A model generated the notes under the pieces. The model searched no databases, had not been told where the DNA came from, and saw nothing but the letters and a program-made list of their open reading frames with translations. The translations under genes and the position numbers were made by a program. Source: Parcubacteria group bacterium GW2011_GWD2_38_11 (GTDB lineage: Bacteria > Patescibacteriota > Minisyncoccia > Moranbacterales > GWC2-37-73). Taken from it: a DNA stretch of 51,066 nucleotides. Location: contig LBTZ01000022.1 in assembly GCA_000992325.1 (NCBI GenBank), forward strand, positions 1-51,066, given 5' to 3'. Below, one piece after another: positions 16,083-24,716 of this stretch; the stretch's first letter is position 1, and each line of letters starts with the position of its first letter.

Positions 16083-17516
16083 TTACTCTAGATAAGTGTG
16101 TATTGATGAAATTAAATAGAGCGAACCGGTTATGACGACTGGTTTTTTTGATGCGCGAATAGGCTTGATAATTTCAGATTTTTTGTTTCCGATGATTGAA
16201 AACTTTTTGAATTTTTGGGATTTGAAAAACGCTGAAATTTCTTGATTGTCGATAGAATTCCAGTGATTATCCATTCCTGAAGTGGAAAATTGTGTGAGCA
16301 GGATTTTGTCTGCTAGTGGGATGATATATTTTAGCATTACTTTGAAATCCTTGCCTTTCTTAAAAGCGACAACGAAAGTGAATTTTTGTGAGGGATAAAT
16401 TTTGGCAAGATTGCTGGTAAGAGCTTTCATTTTTTGCGGATTGTGCGCACCGTCGATGATCAATGCTTTGTCATTAATTTTGCGAATTTCTAATCTCCCA
16501 GTGACAGTGATATTTTCGAGCGCATTGCGCAAAGATTTTTCATTGACATCAAATTTGTCACGCGCTGATAATATTGAAAGGCAAGCGAGTGCGAGTGAAC
16601 AGTTTTCAGCTTGATGAATTCCAATCAAGCCTAAATGGATATTTTTTAAAGATAGTTTTTTTTCTTTGTCATTCCGGGCTTGACCCGGAATCCAGCCGGA
16701 CTTTATAGTTATATTGCTAACCGATGATTTTAATAAAGGCCGGATTCCCGTTTTCACGGGAATGACACAATGAAAATTAAAAACAGTTTCATTAGCGGTT
16801 GACGAAATGATGGAATAATTTTTCTTATTTAAAATGTTCAACTCCGCATTTTTTTTCTCGCACCTCGTCTTTATTGTATTGATGACTGATGACTGATGAC
16901 TGATGACTGAATTCCTAGTTCCTATAATTCCAGCTTTTTCAGAAGCGATCTTGGAAATAGTGTTTCCGAGAATTTGAGTGTGATCCAATCCTAGTTTTGT
17001 GATGATGCAAATTTTGTTTTTACTGGTGACTGTGTTGGTCGCATCCAGTGTTCCGCCAAGCCCTGTTTCCATCACAGCGTAGCCCAGTTTTTCTTTGGCG
17101 AACATAAAAAAAGCGAGAGCAACATTTATTTCAAAAAAAGTTGGCATACCATATTTACATTTTTCCATTTTTAAAATAATTGGCAAAATTTGGTTGAAAT
17201 ATTTAAGAACCAGTTTTTCATTTGCCAACTGATTGTTGATTTGCATTCTTTCGCGGATATCAAAAACGTGAGGAGAAATAGAGAGTCCCACAGAAAATCC
17301 TTGGCTTTGCAATATGTGGCTAATAAGGTGTGCAGTCGAGCCTTTGCCAGAAGTCCCAGCTATGTGGATAACTCTGATTTTGTTTTGAGGATTTTTGAGT
17401 AATTTCATGAAATATTTAGCTCTTCTTAAACCAATATCTCCCATAAACAAAGCCTCCCTCGTTGGAATACGGGTTTGTATGAAGGCTTCAAATTGTGCCA
17501 ATGTTGTAATTTTCAT
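16083..17516 (-). CDS. folC: Folylpolyglutamate synthase / dihydrofolate synthase family ligase, with internal repeat insertions
   Basis: 477 aa, Mur-ligase fold. It has the P-loop HIAGTSGKGSTAHLI, ISPHVFDIRERMQIN, ETGLGGTLDATN, GLDHTQILGNT, and the second-domain IHQAENCSLALACL and IIDGAHNPQKMKAL. It adds Glu to folates (or to dihydropteroate) in the cytoplasm. It is about 40-50 residues longer than typical FolC. The excess coincides with repeat DNA: a REP-like pair (16667-16767) read as VIPVKTGIRP...GWIPGQARND, and a GATGACT word run (about 16878-16910) read as SVISHQSSVI. The frame is preserved throughout. Confidence 0.9.
   Translation of the reverse strand: MKITTLAQFEAFIQTRIPTREALFMGDIGLRRAKYFMKLLKNPQNKIRVIHIAGTSGKGSTAHLISHILQSQGFSVGLSISPHVFDIRERMQINNQLANEKLVLKYFNQILPIILKMEKCKYGMPTFFEINVALAFFMFAKEKLGYAVMETGLGGTLDATNTVTSKNKICIITKLGLDHTQILGNTISKIASEKAGIIGTRNSVISHQSSVINTIKTRCEKKNAELNILNKKNYSIISSTANETVFNFHCVIPVKTGIRPLLKSSVSNITIKSGWIPGQARNDKEKKLSLKNIHLGLIGIHQAENCSLALACLSILSARDKFDVNEKSLRNALENITVTGRLEIRKINDKALIIDGAHNPQKMKALTSNLAKIYPSQKFTFVVAFKKGKDFKVMLKYIIPLADKILLTQFSTSGMDNHWNSIDNQEISAFFKSQKFKKFSIIGNKKSEIIKPIRASKKPVVITGSLYLISSIHTYLE
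16667..16767. repeat. REP-like inverted pair inserted in the folC reading frame
   Basis: TGTCATTCCGGGCTTGACCC at the left and GATTCCCGTTTTCACGGGAA then TGACA at the right form two facing palindromes about 100 nt overall, entirely within folC. Confidence 0.85.
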
Positions 17517-17596
17517 GTCCTGCTATCATAACGGTTCATTCATAAAAAGACAAATTTTAAATGTCGATGGAGTAAATTTTTTAAAAATATTTTCCA

Positions 17597-17634
17597 GCAA
17601 ATACTATCATGCTCGATAGTGTGATAGTATTTGC
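17597..17634. terminator. Strong hairpin between folC and the CHC2-phosphatase gene
   Basis: GCAAATACTATCA (17597-17609) pairs perfectly with TGATAGTATTTGC (17622-17634). It lies upstream of both divergent genes. No long T-run follows, so it could be an operator-like palindrome or a weak terminator. Confidence 0.5.
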
Positions 17635-17659
17635 CAATCATTACAAACGTCTTTGTGTA

Positions 17660-17896
17660 TTGACTTATTTTGTTTTTGGTGTTAGTTTGGTTTCAATCGA
17701 AGGAAGGCTTGTTGATACGGTGTTTTGCGCGAATATCGTTCAGCATTAACCTGTCCTTTTGTTTTGCTCTAGGGTGGACCCCGCCATGTAACCCGAAACC
17801 CTGGAGCGAACCGAATGGGTGCGTGAGGGAGTCGCATTTTGTGCGACCATGGCGGGAATTCTTTAAAAATCCAAAAAATTGGAGAAAGGAGGCATC
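17660..17896 (+). promoter_or_regulatory. Structured leader of the CHC2-phosphatase gene
   Basis: A candidate -35 TTGACT at 17660 has only a weak -10. About 200 nt of leader follow. GCTCTAGGGT pairs with ACCCTGGAGC (one G-U). The loop of that stem contains CCCGCCATG, complementary to CATGGCGGG downstream, which would make a pseudoknot. A further hairpin GTCGCA-TTTTG-TGCGAC lies between. It ends in a strong SD, AAAGGAGG, 6 nt before ATG 17897. Gene-free content of 17517-17896 is this leader plus the 17597 hairpin. Confidence 0.55.
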
Positions 17897-18982
17897 ATGT
17901 CTGATGACAATCGGTATCCTGAATATGTGCAGATTGAATTTGAAAAATATTTCAAGCGTTTACAGGAAGAAATTGATTGGTCAATGGTGCTTCCGAAATT
18001 TTTTCGAAAAGATCAATTGAAAAAAGTTCAAGGCGCTGCCTATGCATGTTGTCCGTTTCACAAAGAAAGAACGGCCTCAATGCGCTTTCACTTTGCTTAT
18101 CAAATTTTTCATTGCTTTGGATGCGGTGCTGCAGGAAGTCCATTTATTTTTATTGCAAAGATAAAAGGAGGATCTCTTGAAGCAATGCTATTTATTAAAA
18201 AGCACTTTCGGATTCCTTTGCCATTTTCCAGAAAACAATGGCGAGCAATAAAAACAGAAATGGCGATGAAAGAAACTTTAGGATTGAATTCCGATTTTCA
18301 AGTAATTGCTCTTGATGAATGGGAAGAATCCTATATGCTCGAGCATGAGGAAAGGGAAGAAATTGAAACTCGGAAATTTAATTTTGAGTTGTCTTGTGTT
18401 GATCCAACGGAAGCCTTTTTTGATTCGAGAGATGATTATTTTTTTCATCCCACTACTCAAATAAAGGAAATAAAAAAAGTTAATATTCAAAAAAAAGAAG
18501 AACAAGCCTTATTAGATGTGAGTGGGTTATGTTTGAAAAAACTTATAATCATAAGACATGGCATGTATGGTTTTGATGATCGCTTGAACGAACGGGGTCG
18601 TCAACAGATGGAAGAGTTATCAAAAAAAATAAATCCACTTTTGGAAGGTGAAGGTACGCTATTGATTTCTTCAACTGCACCTAGGGCATTAGACAGCGCG
18701 GATGTACTTGAAGAAAAGTTGTTTTTTGAACTGCGCGAAGATCTTGAGTTATTTTGGTCTGACAATAGTCATAATTGGGATATTGCAGCTGCCACAGAAT
18801 TTATTCTTGAAAAAGGAAAAGATTATGAGGTGGTGGTTATCGTATCTCATCTGGAGTATTGCGAATATCTCCCATGGCGTTTTATGAAAAAGGTTTTTGG
18901 TGTAGATTTCCAAGGTTTTTCCATGAATAAGGGTGATGCTTGTCTGTGCGACCTAAAAGAAGAAACATTGATAAAACTGTAA
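17897..18982 (+). CDS. CHC2 zinc-finger protein fused to a histidine-phosphatase (phosphoglycerate mutase-like) domain
   Basis: 361 aa from ATG 17897, chosen over TTG 17879 because AAAGGAGG sits right before it. Residues about 45-90 form a DnaG-type CHC2 zinc finger: C52-P-F-H55 ... C73-F-G-C76. A charged middle region (110-210) has no recognised domain. Residues 215-361 are a histidine-phosphatase domain: R220-H-G, the catalytic-pocket Arg in SSTAPR263ALDSA, and the second catalytic His in VSH318. The combination of a primase-type nucleic-acid-binding finger and a phosphatase is not one I know as an established architecture, and no primase catalytic domain is present. Function unknown. It ends with its own terminator, so it is monocistronic. 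Confidence 0.8.
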   Translation: MSDDNRYPEYVQIEFEKYFKRLQEEIDWSMVLPKFFRKDQLKKVQGAAYACCPFHKERTASMRFHFAYQIFHCFGCGAAGSPFIFIAKIKGGSLEAMLFIKKHFRIPLPFSRKQWRAIKTEMAMKETLGLNSDFQVIALDEWEESYMLEHEEREEIETRKFNFELSCVDPTEAFFDSRDDYFFHPTTQIKEIKKVNIQKKEEQALLDVSGLCLKKLIIIRHGMYGFDDRLNERGRQQMEELSKKINPLLEGEGTLLISSTAPRALDSADVLEEKLFFELREDLELFWSDNSHNWDIAAATEFILEKGKDYEVVVIVSHLEYCEYLPWRFMKKVFGVDFQGFSMNKGDACLCDLKEETLIKL

Positions 18983-18988
18983 AATTTG

Positions 18989-19020
18989 GCAGTCCTTGCA
19001 TCGCAAGGACTGCTTTTTTC
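18989..19020 (+). terminator. Rho-independent terminator
   Basis: GCAGTCCTTGC-ATC-GCAAGGACTGC followed by TTTTTTC: 11-bp stem, directly after the CHC2-phosphatase stop. Confidence 0.95.
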
Positions 19021-19173
19021 TTTTATTTTAGCCCTTTTTTATTTTAAAAAACCGTGGTAAAATGATAATAGTTATAAGATTGAGAAAGTTGCAAGTTATA
19101 AAGCAAGAGCTTGTGATTTTTGTGTTCCTAACTTTATAAACCTTAAGAACCTTACAACTTTACAAACTTTTAT

Positions 19174-19833
19174 ATGCGATTTGATATAATTACAATTTTT
19201 CCGAAGATTTTTGATAGCTATTTTGGCGAGTCAATTATTAAGCGTGCTAAGGAAAAGGATGCTGTTGAAATTAATGTGCATAATTTGCGAGATTATTCAA
19301 CCAACAAACATCATAATGTTGATGACACACCATATGGTGGTGGCGCTGGAATGGTGATGCAAGTCGAGCCAATTTATCGAGCAGTGGCTGACATTCAGAA
19401 AGCCAATTTGAAAACCAGAACAATTTTGTTTTCTGCTAAGGGAAAGAGATACAAACAAAAAGATGCAAAAAGATTGTCCCAATATGACCAGCTTATTTTT
19501 GTTTGTGGAAGATATGAAGGTGTTGATGAAAGAGTGGCACAGTTTGTCGTTGATGAGGAAATTTCCATTGGAGACTTTGTGCTGACTGGCGGCGAAATTC
19601 CGGCAATGTTGGTGGTGGACTCTGTCACGAGATTGCTGCCAGGAGTTTTGGGTAATGATCAAAGCGCAGTTGAGGAATCGCACAGCGAAGAAGGCTATTT
19701 GGAATTTCCACAATATACTAAACCGGAAAAATTTTTAAAGTGGGAGGTGCCTAGCGTGCTGCTTAGTGGAAATCACAAGGAAATTGAAAGATGGCGAAAG
19801 GGAAACTCAAAGAATTTGAAATTTAAAATTTGA
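19174..19833 (+). CDS. trmD: tRNA (guanine37-N1)-methyltransferase
   Basis: 219 aa SPOUT-fold enzyme that methylates G37 of tRNAs with a G36, preventing +1 slippage. Signature pieces are [30 protein letters not shown], the knot segment [13 protein letters not shown] and [15 protein letters not shown]. It is about 20-30 residues shorter at the C-terminus than the 240-255 aa of many bacteria. The start is preceded immediately by GTTTGTAAA-type words in reverse orientation, with no SD. Confidence 0.95.
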   Translation: MRFDIITIFPKIFDSYFGESIIKRAKEKDAVEINVHNLRDYSTNKHHNVDDTPYGGGAGMVMQVEPIYRAVADIQKANLKTRTILFSAKGKRYKQKDAKRLSQYDQLIFVCGRYEGVDERVAQFVVDEEISIGDFVLTGGEIPAMLVVDSVTRLLPGVLGNDQSAVEESHSEEGYLEFPQYTKPEKFLKWEVPSVLLSGNHKEIERWRKGNSKNLKFKI

Positions 19834-19940
19834 AATTCGAAATCAATTTTTAATAAATAAATTTTCAATGTTTTTAAAATTAAGACATTGGAATATTAGT
19901 ATTTGATTAAAAATTTCAAATTAAAAATTAAAAATTTGAT
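19834..19940. repeat. AT-rich word repeat between trmD and ftsW
   Basis: AAATTTGAAATTTAAAATTT-like words continue out of the trmD 3' end and through about 100 nt. Nothing coding. Confidence 0.5.
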
Positions 19941-20015
19941 AGTCAAAATAAAAAGGTAAAACTTTATTATTTAGAGATGTTGAAATAAGTAGAATATTAT
20001 ATAGAAGCGACCAAT

Positions 20016-21122
20016 ATGCAAACAAAATTAGGAGATAGGACATTACTGATAGTTGTTTCGTCGTTGCTTGTTTTCGGGCTTATTATGATCGCAAGTGCTG
20101 GTGTGATTTATTCAGAGACCAGATTTGCTGATGAATATTATTTTTTCAAGCATCAATTGATTTACGGAGTTCTGCCGGGAATTTTCGCTTTGTATTTTTT
20201 TTCTAAACTTGACTATCATTTTTGGAAAAAAGTTGCCGTGCCATTATTTTTTCTTGCGGTTATCTTTTTAATTTTGGTTTTTGTCCCTGGTGTTGGGTCG
20301 CGAGTGTATGGCGCAAGTCGTTGGATTCAACTTGGTCCATTTTCTTTTCAACCTTCCGAAATGACAAAATTAGCAGTAATAATATATCTCGCTGCTTGGC
20401 TTGAAAGTCGTGGAATACAGAGAATTAAAGATGTTTTTGAGGGAATGTTGCCGTTTTTAGGAATAATAGGCTTGCTTGCTTTTTTGATTATGAAGCAACC
20501 AGACACTGGAACATTGGGTGTTATTATTCTCACTTCTTTTGCTATTTTTTTTATTGCTGGGGCTCGTCTTTCGCATCTTGCTTCAATGGGAGTTTTTGGG
20601 ATGTTGGCGCTTTGGATTCTTGTTAAAATTGAACCATATCGATTTAATCGAATTTTGGCGTTTCTTGATCCGAGCGCTGATCCGCAAGGAATTGGTTATC
20701 AAATAAATCAAGCATTGTTAGCTGTTGGCAGTGGTGGTTTTTTCGGTGTTGGCCTTGGCCATTCCAGGCAAAAATTTAATTATTTGCCAGAGCCAGTCGG
20801 GGACAGTATTTTTGCAGTTTTGGGCGAAGAAATTGGGATGATGGGTGCGATGATTTTGATTGCGCTGTTTGTTGTTTTAGCAATGAGAGGAATAAAAATT
20901 GCTAAAAATGCCCCTGATATGTTCGGCAGACTTATGGCAACAGGAATTACATCTTGGATAATATTGCAGGCATTTATTAATATCAGCGCTAATATTGCAC
21001 TGGTGCCACTTACGGGAATTCCGCTTCCATTTATTAGTTATGGCGGAACATCACTTGTATTCTTGATGTCAGCGGTTGGAATTTTGCTTAATATATCCAA
21101 ACATTCAAATTTGAATAACTAG
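20016..21122 (+). CDS. ftsW: Lipid II polymerase FtsW (SEDS family)
   Basis: 368 aa, about ten membrane segments. SEDS hallmarks are ASRWIQLGPFSFQPSEMTKLA, KQPDTGTLGVI, LPEPVGDSIFAVLGEEIG and FISYGGTSLVFLM. SEDS proteins polymerise lipid II, FtsW at the septum and RodA in elongation. Assignment to FtsW rests on the adjacent murG and murC (division/cell-wall cluster) and the GGTSL ending. RodA is the alternative. Confidence 0.9.
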   Translation: MQTKLGDRTLLIVVSSLLVFGLIMIASAGVIYSETRFADEYYFFKHQLIYGVLPGIFALYFFSKLDYHFWKKVAVPLFFLAVIFLILVFVPGVGSRVYGASRWIQLGPFSFQPSEMTKLAVIIYLAAWLESRGIQRIKDVFEGMLPFLGIIGLLAFLIMKQPDTGTLGVIILTSFAIFFIAGARLSHLASMGVFGMLALWILVKIEPYRFNRILAFLDPSADPQGIGYQINQALLAVGSGGFFGVGLGHSRQKFNYLPEPVGDSIFAVLGEEIGMMGAMILIALFVVLAMRGIKIAKNAPDMFGRLMATGITSWIILQAFINISANIALVPLTGIPLPFISYGGTSLVFLMSAVGILLNISKHSNLNN

Positions 21123-21152
21123 CAATTTATGCTGGATTTATTGCGCGTTTGT

Positions 21153-21161
21153 TGCTATACT
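21153..21161 (+). promoter_or_regulatory. Extended -10 promoter upstream of murG
   Basis: TGCTATACT fits TGnTATAAT. No good -35 at the right distance. Confidence 0.45.
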
Positions 21162-21283
21162 GAGTATATAAATACAATTTTCAATTCACAATTTTCAATG
21201 CATAAATTTTCAAACATTTGGAAATTTGGTCATTGGAAATTGTTTAGAAATTGGAAATTAAAAATTAGAAATTATTTAAAAGT

Positions 21284-22393
21284 ATGCGAATAGTATTAAC
21301 TGGTGGAGGCACAGGAGGACATTTGACACCGCTTGTTGCAGTGGCTGATAAATTAAAATCCAAACTTGGTAGTGAAGCTGAGATTCTTTACATTGGTTCT
21401 GGAGCTGAAATGGAAAAAAAAATAATGTCTGAAGAGGGAATTCCAGCAAAATTTGTTGTTACTGGGAAAATGAGACGATATTTTTCTTTTCAAAATTTTG
21501 TTGATTTTTTTAAAGTCCCGATTGGTTTTGTGCAATCATTATGGATATTACTTCGTTTTATGCCGGATGCTATTTTTTCCAAAGGAGGTTATGTGGCAGT
21601 GCCGATTGTGCTGGCAGGTTGGATATATCGTATTCCGATTATGATTCACGAATCTGACAGTGCACCAGGAATTGCAAACCAATTTTTGTCTAAATTTGCC
21701 AACAGGATTGCGGTGGCATATCCAAGCGCTGGGGAATATTTTCCTAAGGAAAAAACAGCATTAGTTGGAAATCCAATACGTTTTCAAATAACCGAAGGTG
21801 ATGCCAAAATATTGCGACAAGAAATTGGTTTTACCGAGTCGCGAAAAACACTTTTGATATTAGGTGGTTCACAGGGATCGCGTGTTATTAATGATGCAAT
21901 TGTTAAAATCCTCCCGCAACTCCTGCAACATTTCCAGATTGTTCATCAAACCGGACAAGAACATTATGATGATGTTTTGCGTGAAGCCGCTTTCGTTGGT
22001 GTTAAAGCTGGGCACAATGGATATTATGCTGTGCCGTTTATGAATGCCAATAAACTTCGAGATGCTTTTGCTTTAAGCGATTTGGTTATCAGCAGAGCTG
22101 GTGCAACATTTATCACGGAAATAGCAGCAAATGGAAAGCCGGCAATCTTAATTCCAATTTCTGAAAGTGCAAATGATCATCAGCGTATGAATGCTTATGC
22201 GCTTGCGCAAATTGGAGCGGCGCTTGTGTTGGAAGAGGCAAATCTTGGCGAACACATTTTACTTGAAAAGATAAATTATATTTTAAATGATAATGAATTG
22301 CAGCAAAATATGGTTGAGAAAATTAAAACTTTTTATCACCCAACCGCTGCAGATGTCATTGCTAATGGTATTATTGAAATTGCTCGCTTATAA
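21284..22393 (+). CDS. murG: UDP-N-acetylglucosamine--lipid I GlcNAc transferase
   Basis: 369 aa GT28 glycosyltransferase that makes lipid II on the inner face of the membrane. It has the N-terminal glycine loop LTGGGTGGHLTPLVAV, IHESDSAPGIANQFLSKFA, LILGGSQGSRVINDA and the donor-binding segment ISRAGATFITEIAANGKPAILIP. Its product feeds FtsW, encoded upstream. Normal length. The leading ATG is preceded by AT-rich word repeats. Confidence 0.95.
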   Translation: MRIVLTGGGTGGHLTPLVAVADKLKSKLGSEAEILYIGSGAEMEKKIMSEEGIPAKFVVTGKMRRYFSFQNFVDFFKVPIGFVQSLWILLRFMPDAIFSKGGYVAVPIVLAGWIYRIPIMIHESDSAPGIANQFLSKFANRIAVAYPSAGEYFPKEKTALVGNPIRFQITEGDAKILRQEIGFTESRKTLLILGGSQGSRVINDAIVKILPQLLQHFQIVHQTGQEHYDDVLREAAFVGVKAGHNGYYAVPFMNANKLRDAFALSDLVISRAGATFITEIAANGKPAILIPISESANDHQRMNAYALAQIGAALVLEEANLGEHILLEKINYILNDNELQQNMVEKIKTFYHPTAADVIANGIIEIARL

Positions 22394-22394
22394 G

Positions 22395-22541
22395 CGAGCA
22401 CACAGATGAATGCGGATTTGAAACTGATGTACACGGATAACGAAGTTGAAAAGTGTAGCCCGTTTAATTTCTGGATTATCTGTGATCTGTAAAAATCTGT
22501 ATTTAATCAGTATTTAATCCGTCTAAATCAGTTTTTAAATA
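22395..22541. repeat. Word repeat CACGGATAA / TTAATCTGT before murC
   Basis: ACACAGATGAATGCGGATTT and ACACGGATAACG face ATCTGTGATCTGT and TTTAATCCGTCTAAATC words. Same family as 6431-6536. Confidence 0.6.
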
Positions 22542-22542
22542 T

Positions 22543-23928
22543 ATGGAAATTAAAGATATTAAAAAAGCTTATTTTATCGGTATTAAGGGTGCAGGTATGA
22601 CTGCTGTGGCTCAAATTTTGCAAAGCAGAAATATTGAAATTTCCGGCTCCGATACGGGCGAGGTTTTTTATACTGATGCGATATTAAAACGTTTGAAAAT
22701 CCCATACTACGAGGAATTTATAGCGCGGCATATTCCAAGCAATGTTGATGTTGTTATTTATTCCACTGCTTACAACGAAGGAAATAATGTTGAAATGGCT
22801 GAGGCTAAAAAGATGGGTGTTTTGATGCTGAGTTATCCTGAAATTTTGGGACTTTTGTTTGCTGAAAAACTGGGCATTGCAGTTTGCGGAACACACGGAA
22901 AAACAACCACCTCAGCTATGCTTGCCAGTGCTCTTGCCCAAGCAGAATTGGAGCCCAGTGCAATTGTTGGAAGCAATGTTATTTCGTGGGAGGGAAGCGC
23001 GCTTTCGGGTAGTGGAGAATATTTTGTGGCTGAAGCTGATGAATATCAAAACAAACTTCGTTTTTATCAGCCGTGGTCCGTGATTCTTACAAGCGTTGAT
23101 TGGGATCATCCAGATTTTTTTCCAGATTTTATTTCCTATAAAAAAGTGTTTCAGGATTTTGTGAAAAAAATTCCCAAAACAGGTTTTTTGGTGGTTTGGG
23201 GGGATAGTAGTGACACTTTGGAAGTTGCCGACAGTGCAAATTGTAATTTGCTTACCTATGGATTTGGGGAAGATAATGACTATAGAATAATAAACAACAG
23301 ACAACAAACAACAGACAACAAAGTCATACAGAGATTTGAAGTTGAATATGATGGAAAAAATTTGGGAGAATTTAGTTCGCCACTTTCCGGTAAACACAAT
23401 ATTTTAAACGCCGCTTCTGTTATTGCACTTTCTCATAAAATGGGATTGGATTTGGAAAAAATAAAAAAATCCCTGAATGAATTTGAGGGAACCACGAGAC
23501 GTTTTGAATATATTGGAAAATACAAAGAAGCATTGCTTATCGATGATTATGCTCATCATCCAGATGAAATCAAAGCAACGCTTGCTGGCGCCAAAGATCG
23601 CTTTGAAGGAAAAAGAATCTGGACAGTTTTTCATCCGCACACTTTTTCTAGAACAAAAGCTTTGCTTCAAGACTTTGCTCAAAGTTTTGATAACACTGAG
23701 CGTGTTATTATTATTGATACGTATGGAAGCGCGCGCGAAACCGGTGGGGAGGCCACTTCTGAAGATCTGGTAAAATTGATTAATAAATATAATTATGACA
23801 AAGCCGAATATATTCCAAGTATAGAAGAGGCTACGCAGTATCTGAAAGAAAAGTCAGGAGAATATGATGTGCTTATTACTATGGGTGCAGGAGATGTTTG
23901 GAGGGTTGGACAAGCACTTAAAGAATAA
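22543..23928 (+). CDS. murC: UDP-N-acetylmuramate--L-alanine ligase
   Basis: 461 aa Mur ligase adding L-Ala to UDP-MurNAc. It has the N-terminal glycine motif FIGIKGAGMTAVAQIL, the P-loop GIAVCGTHGKTTTSAM, and the C-terminal DDYAHHPDEIKATL and FHPHTFSRTKAL. A short low-complexity stretch INNRQQTTDNK (about residues 249-259) is encoded by AACAACAGACAACA words and falls in a variable surface loop between conserved strands, which looks like an in-frame repeat insertion. Confidence 0.95.
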   Translation: MEIKDIKKAYFIGIKGAGMTAVAQILQSRNIEISGSDTGEVFYTDAILKRLKIPYYEEFIARHIPSNVDVVIYSTAYNEGNNVEMAEAKKMGVLMLSYPEILGLLFAEKLGIAVCGTHGKTTTSAMLASALAQAELEPSAIVGSNVISWEGSALSGSGEYFVAEADEYQNKLRFYQPWSVILTSVDWDHPDFFPDFISYKKVFQDFVKKIPKTGFLVVWGDSSDTLEVADSANCNLLTYGFGEDNDYRIINNRQQTTDNKVIQRFEVEYDGKNLGEFSSPLSGKHNILNAASVIALSHKMGLDLEKIKKSLNEFEGTTRRFEYIGKYKEALLIDDYAHHPDEIKATLAGAKDRFEGKRIWTVFHPHTFSRTKALLQDFAQSFDNTERVIIIDTYGSARETGGEATSEDLVKLINKYNYDKAEYIPSIEEATQYLKEKSGEYDVLITMGAGDVWRVGQALKE

Positions 23929-23979
23929 ATTTAAAATTGCTTTTATCTTGGAAAATGTTAAAATTGAATTATCAGCGTG

Positions 23980-24061
23980 TGTCATCCCGCACTTGATGCG
24001 GGATCCAGTCAGTCTCACAAGTTAGGCATAGTTCTGGATTCCCGTTTTCACGGGAATGACA
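23980..24061. repeat. REP-like inverted pair after murC
   Basis: TGTCATCCCGCACTTGATGC then GGGATCCAG, facing CTGGATTCCCGTTTTCACGG then GAATGACA. Same design as the pair inside folC. Confidence 0.8.
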
Positions 24062-24129
24062 ATAACGTTAATTTTTTTAAAAATTCATTATTCAGAAAAA
24101 TTAAAACATTTTAAATAAATTTTGAATTT

Positions 24130-24561
24130 ATGCAGCAAAAAATAATAATGTACACAGATGGTGGTTCAAGAGGAAATCCCGGACCAGCGGCAGTTGGTGT
24201 GTACATTGAAACTTTGAATAAAAAAATTGGTGAGTGTATTGGAAACAGAACAAATAATGACGCCGAATACGAGGCTTTGATTTTAGGCTTGCAAAAAGCT
24301 AAGATATTTTTAGGCAAAGATAAAGCTAAGAAAACCGAGGTGGAATGCTTTTTGGATAGTGAACTGGTTGTAAAACAACTGAATCACGAGTATAAACTTA
24401 AGGAACCACGCATACAGCAATATTTTATTGAAATTTGGAATTTGATGTTGGAATACAGCAAGGTTACTTTTGTGCATATTCCGCGGGAGAAAAATAAGAT
24501 TGCAGATGCACTTGTTAATGAGGCGTTGGATAATCAATGCAAACAAAATTCACTGTTATAA
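24130..24561 (+). CDS. rnhA: Ribonuclease HI family protein
   Basis: 143 aa. It degrades RNA in RNA-DNA hybrids. Catalytic acid positions are visible in MYTDGGSRGNPGPAAVG (Asp), NNDAEYEALILGL (Glu), FLDSELVVKQLNHEY (Asp) and NKIADALVNEA (Asp). It lacks the basic handle of E. coli RNase HI and resembles the YpdQ/archaeal-type short form. It is flanked on both sides by REP-like inverted pairs. Confidence 0.9.
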   Translation: MQQKIIMYTDGGSRGNPGPAAVGVYIETLNKKIGECIGNRTNNDAEYEALILGLQKAKIFLGKDKAKKTEVECFLDSELVVKQLNHEYKLKEPRIQQYFIEIWNLMLEYSKVTFVHIPREKNKIADALVNEALDNQCKQNSLL

Positions 24562-24567
24562 TCCTTG

Positions 24568-24684
24568 TGTCATTCCCGTGAAAACAGCCTGCCCGCCTTT
24601 GGAGGGGGAATCCAGGTTACGTGTTTATTTATTAAGTCGTTGATATAAAGCGGGGCTGGATTCCCAATCAAGTTGGGAATGACA
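24568..24684. repeat. REP-like inverted pair with nested GC-rich hairpin
   Basis: TGTCATTCCCGTGAAAAC and, after an inserted GCCTGCCCGCCTTTGGAGG, GGGAATCCAGG. The facing half is CTGGATTCCCAATCAAGTTG then GGAATGACA. Confidence 0.75.
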
Positions 24685-24716
24685 ATATTATAAAGAATTA
24701 AATCAAAAAATAGCTT

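Noticed and set aside
15788-16095. ORFs at 15788 and 15904
   Set aside because: Both are translations of repeat family B plus REP-like palindromes. No independent coding signal.
22912-23397. 161-codon reverse ORF
   Set aside because: Antisense to the central domain of murC, with no supporting features.
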